Origin: Spirochaetales bacterium
GTDB lineage: Bacteria; Spirochaetota; Spirochaetia; CADAEX01
Reading direction: 5' to 3'
Assembly (NCBI GenBank): GCA_024233785.1
Contig: JACKPD010000027.1
Location: 1 to 25,593, forward strand
DNA: 25,593 nt
The position numbers and the translations under genes are program-made. Positions 23,981 to 25,593 of this stretch are shown one piece after another (position 1 is the first letter of the stretch; each line of letters begins with the position of its first letter). Under the pieces are notes generated by a model that was not told the DNA's origin, did not search any database, and saw nothing but the letters and a program-made list of their open reading frames with translations.

Positions 23981-24993
23981 GGCAGCAGCTCCCTGAGAAA
24001 ATAAATCTTGATAACCAGGGAAAGCAGAAGCATGACTGCGCCCGTAATTAAAAACCAGTTTGAGAAATCAGTCTTTTCCGTTATTGTTTCCATTTTTACT
24101 TCCGGCCCTTTTAAACCGGCAGCAAGGATGCCAAGATCAAGCCTTCCCGGATTTTCCAGAAAATAGCCGCCCGTATATTCAGAAATCTGTTCAAGCACAG
24201 CAGGATTATAACTTTCAGAGATTTTCCCCCTTACAGCAGATCTGACAGGGCCCGGCTCAACTATAACATCAAGGCTGCCGGCTGCGCTCCCTGTCGCAAT
24301 GCAGCTGACAGGAATCCCCAGCTCAGAAGCCATCAGGGCTGCATCAAGCGGAGGGAGCTCGCCGTAATTGCTTCCCCCGTCAGATAAAATAATTATTCTT
24401 TTCCCTTCAGATTCAGAATTTCTAAGGTAATAAAGGGCAGTCCCAAGGGCCTTGCCCAATGCGGTAGCCTCTCCAAGTTCCATCACCCCTGCTGATTCAA
24501 GGCGTTCCCTGAAGGACTCTTTGTCCGGGGTTGGAAGCAGAACTATAGCGGCATCGCTGCCGAAAAACACAAGTCCTGGATAATCGTTTCCCGATGCCTC
24601 TGCAATTTCAAGGGCTGCTTCTTTTGCGATTTCAAGTCTTGTTTTACCGTTTTCCTTTACCGCCATGCTTGGAGAGATATCAAGCAGAATAAAATAATCA
24701 TCCCCCTTTGCAAGATATCTATCGATTTTCCTTAGAGCCTGCGGCCCTGAAAGTGAAAACGCAATCAGTATTATGGAAACCATAAAAATCAGGTTTACAG
24801 CTTTATGCATAATCCTGTCCGGGATTTCCGCTGAATGAAGGGTTCTGTTTATCCGGCCCTGAGAGCCTGCTTCCGGTACAAAGACGCCTGACGCGGAGTC
24901 AGGGACTCCCCCCCTTCCCCTCCTTATTTCTGAAAACCAGAAAACAGCCAGGGATAACGGAAGAAGGAGAAGAAAAAAAGGATTTTCAAACAC
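23977..24993 (-). CDS. batA: BatA-like von Willebrand factor A membrane protein
   Basis: I place the start at GTG 24993, with AAGGAG 9 nt upstream and the classic BatA beginning (FENPFFLLLLPL). An in-frame TTG at 25023 would add ten mostly charged residues. The 338-residue protein has an N-terminal helix, a second helix at about 65-83, a VWA domain at about 98-280 with MIDAS Asp105-x-Ser107-x-Ser109 (LDISPSM), ELGEATALG, and SDGGSNYG, and a C-terminal helix (about 310-328). The domain plan matches BatB, its partner. It overlaps the upstream gene by 8 nt and batB by 3-4 nt, so the four genes are tightly coupled. Confidence 0.92.
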   Translation of the reverse strand: MFENPFFLLLLPLSLAVFWFSEIRRGRGGVPDSASGVFVPEAGSQGRINRTLHSAEIPDRIMHKAVNLIFMVSIILIAFSLSGPQALRKIDRYLAKGDDYFILLDISPSMAVKENGKTRLEIAKEAALEIAEASGNDYPGLVFFGSDAAIVLLPTPDKESFRERLESAGVMELGEATALGKALGTALYYLRNSESEGKRIIILSDGGSNYGELPPLDAALMASELGIPVSCIATGSAAGSLDVIVEPGPVRSAVRGKISESYNPAVLEQISEYTGGYFLENPGRLDLGILAAGLKGPEVKMETITEKTDFSNWFLITGAVMLLLSLVIKIYFLRELLP

Positions 24994-25558
24994 CGCCGGG
25001 TTCTCCTTTTTCTTTCTTTTCAAAATTATCCGCCTTATCCAGCGAAAGAGCGAAACTGTATATTTTTTCAGCTGTTTCCTTTAATTTTGCCTCGCCTGAA
25101 ACTGTAAGGGCTTCTGCCGTCCCCTTTTTCTCAAAAAATCCGCCTGGCCCGGCTGTAGAAAGGGATGAAAATCTAATGGTATCGAGAAAAAAGAGTTCAT
25201 CCGCGGGAGGGTGTTCAATAATTTTTACAATCTCTCCTGTAGTCAGGCATGTAATTCTTTTTCCTGTTACAATCTCAAGGAACTCTTTCAGCGATTTAAC
25301 AATTTTCCCTGAGACAACTCCGGCAGCTGTTTTACCGTCCACGGCTTTGTCCCGGAGCGCCGCCGAATAAGGATTGTCCGCTATACTTTCAAGAATCAAA
25401 AGCAGTTCTTTTCTGCGGTTTTCCTGTTTTTTCAGATTCAATATTCTGATTAACTTTTCCGGCAGTTTTTTAATTATCAGCAGGGATAAAAATAAAGCGG
25501 AAATAAAAACAGCGGCTAAAAAAGCGAAAAGCATTCTTGTCCCGGGCAGCAGCAGCAT
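24986..25558 (-). CDS. Membrane-anchored protein of unknown function in the Bat operon (DUF4381-like position)
   Basis: The 190-residue protein has one strong N-terminal membrane helix (about 9-29), followed by a basic stretch (KKLPEKLIRILNLKKQENRRK) and a soluble, mostly helical domain. In Bat operons a protein of this size and plan commonly sits between a DUF58 protein and BatA and is often called DUF4381. The assignment here is by position and architecture, not by clear motifs. The ATG overlaps the stop of the gene before it (TAATG), and its 3' end overlaps batA by 8 nt. Confidence 0.7.
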   Translation of the reverse strand: MLLLPGTRMLFAFLAAVFISALFLSLLIIKKLPEKLIRILNLKKQENRRKELLLILESIADNPYSAALRDKAVDGKTAAGVVSGKIVKSLKEFLEIVTGKRITCLTTGEIVKIIEHPPADELFFLDTIRFSSLSTAGPGGFFEKKGTAEALTVSGEAKLKETAEKIYSFALSLDKADNFEKKEKGEPGGV

Positions 25559-25593
25559 TACTCCGGAAGGGATTCCCGGATCAGCGGGATTCT
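25558..25593 (-). CDS. C-terminal end of an upstream Bat-operon gene (possibly DUF58 protein)
   Basis: An open frame enters from the window edge, encodes RIPLIRESLPE and ends at a TAA (25558-25560) that overlaps the next gene's ATG as TAATG. Eleven residues cannot identify a family. The TAATG overlap and operon context suggest a real gene end. A DUF58 protein, usual at this position in Bat operons, is the leading guess. Confidence 0.45.
   Translation of the reverse strand, partial: RIPLIRESLPE

Noticed and set aside
1..25593. CRISPR arrays, tRNA or rRNA genes, insertion sequences, integrase or toxin-antitoxin pairs
   Set aside because: None was found on either strand. The window is filled with housekeeping and transport genes.

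Overview
The window is bacterial chromosome, densely packed, mostly read from the minus strand in operons with 1-20 nt gaps or short overlaps. A spirochaete (Spirochaetota) is the most likely source. This is inferred from the dksA-like/infA pairing, the fused PyrB-PyrI aspartate carbamoyltransferase, a class III cyclase homologue, a large Bat operon and relaxed lipoboxes. No rRNA, tRNA, CRISPR array, insertion sequence or phage gene is visible, so this looks like core genome.

Layout. 1-2395 (minus): an ECF vitamin/metal transporter (fused two-domain ATPase, EcfT, and the first 33 codons of an S component). 2520-5463 (minus): fabD-fabG-fabF for fatty acid synthesis. 5566-10679 (minus): an iron-siderophore/haem/cobalamin-type ABC importer (lipoprotein, FecCD permease, ATPase), with a class III cyclase homologue 3 nt behind it. 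10737-10985 (minus): a small ACT-like protein that appears to be leaderless. Its promoter lies back to back with the promoter of the plus-strand pair pyrBI and a HAD phosphatase/phosphomutase (11160 to about 13.5 kb). 13480-16792 (minus): ftsH and an OmpA-like envelope protein. 16888-18096 (plus): a DEAD-box-derived protein that has lost its second RecA domain and its ATPase motifs but keeps a DbpA-type RNA-binding domain. 18082-20058 (minus): a membrane-protein gene broken by four frameshifts, a small unknown protein and a DksA/TraR zinc-finger protein. 20200-20418 (plus): infA. 20419-25593 (minus): an Smr-domain protein downstream of a Bat operon (unknown protein, BatA, BatB, TPR lipoprotein, BatD).

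The most notable observations are these. (1) Six well-supported one-base contractions, all in short homopolymers, break ftsH (C-terminus), batD and an unknown membrane protein (four times), which points to assembly error or to very recent decay. (2) The DEAD-box pseudo-helicase. (3) A cyclase homologue that keeps metal and base-recognition residues but lacks the transition-state Asn, has a repetitive acidic tail and sits in an iron-uptake operon. (4) A fused EcfA in which every defect falls in one of its two composite ATP sites. (5) A near-consensus promoter placed so that the ACT-like mRNA should start at its own ATG. Nothing here is a clearly new defence or mobile system.
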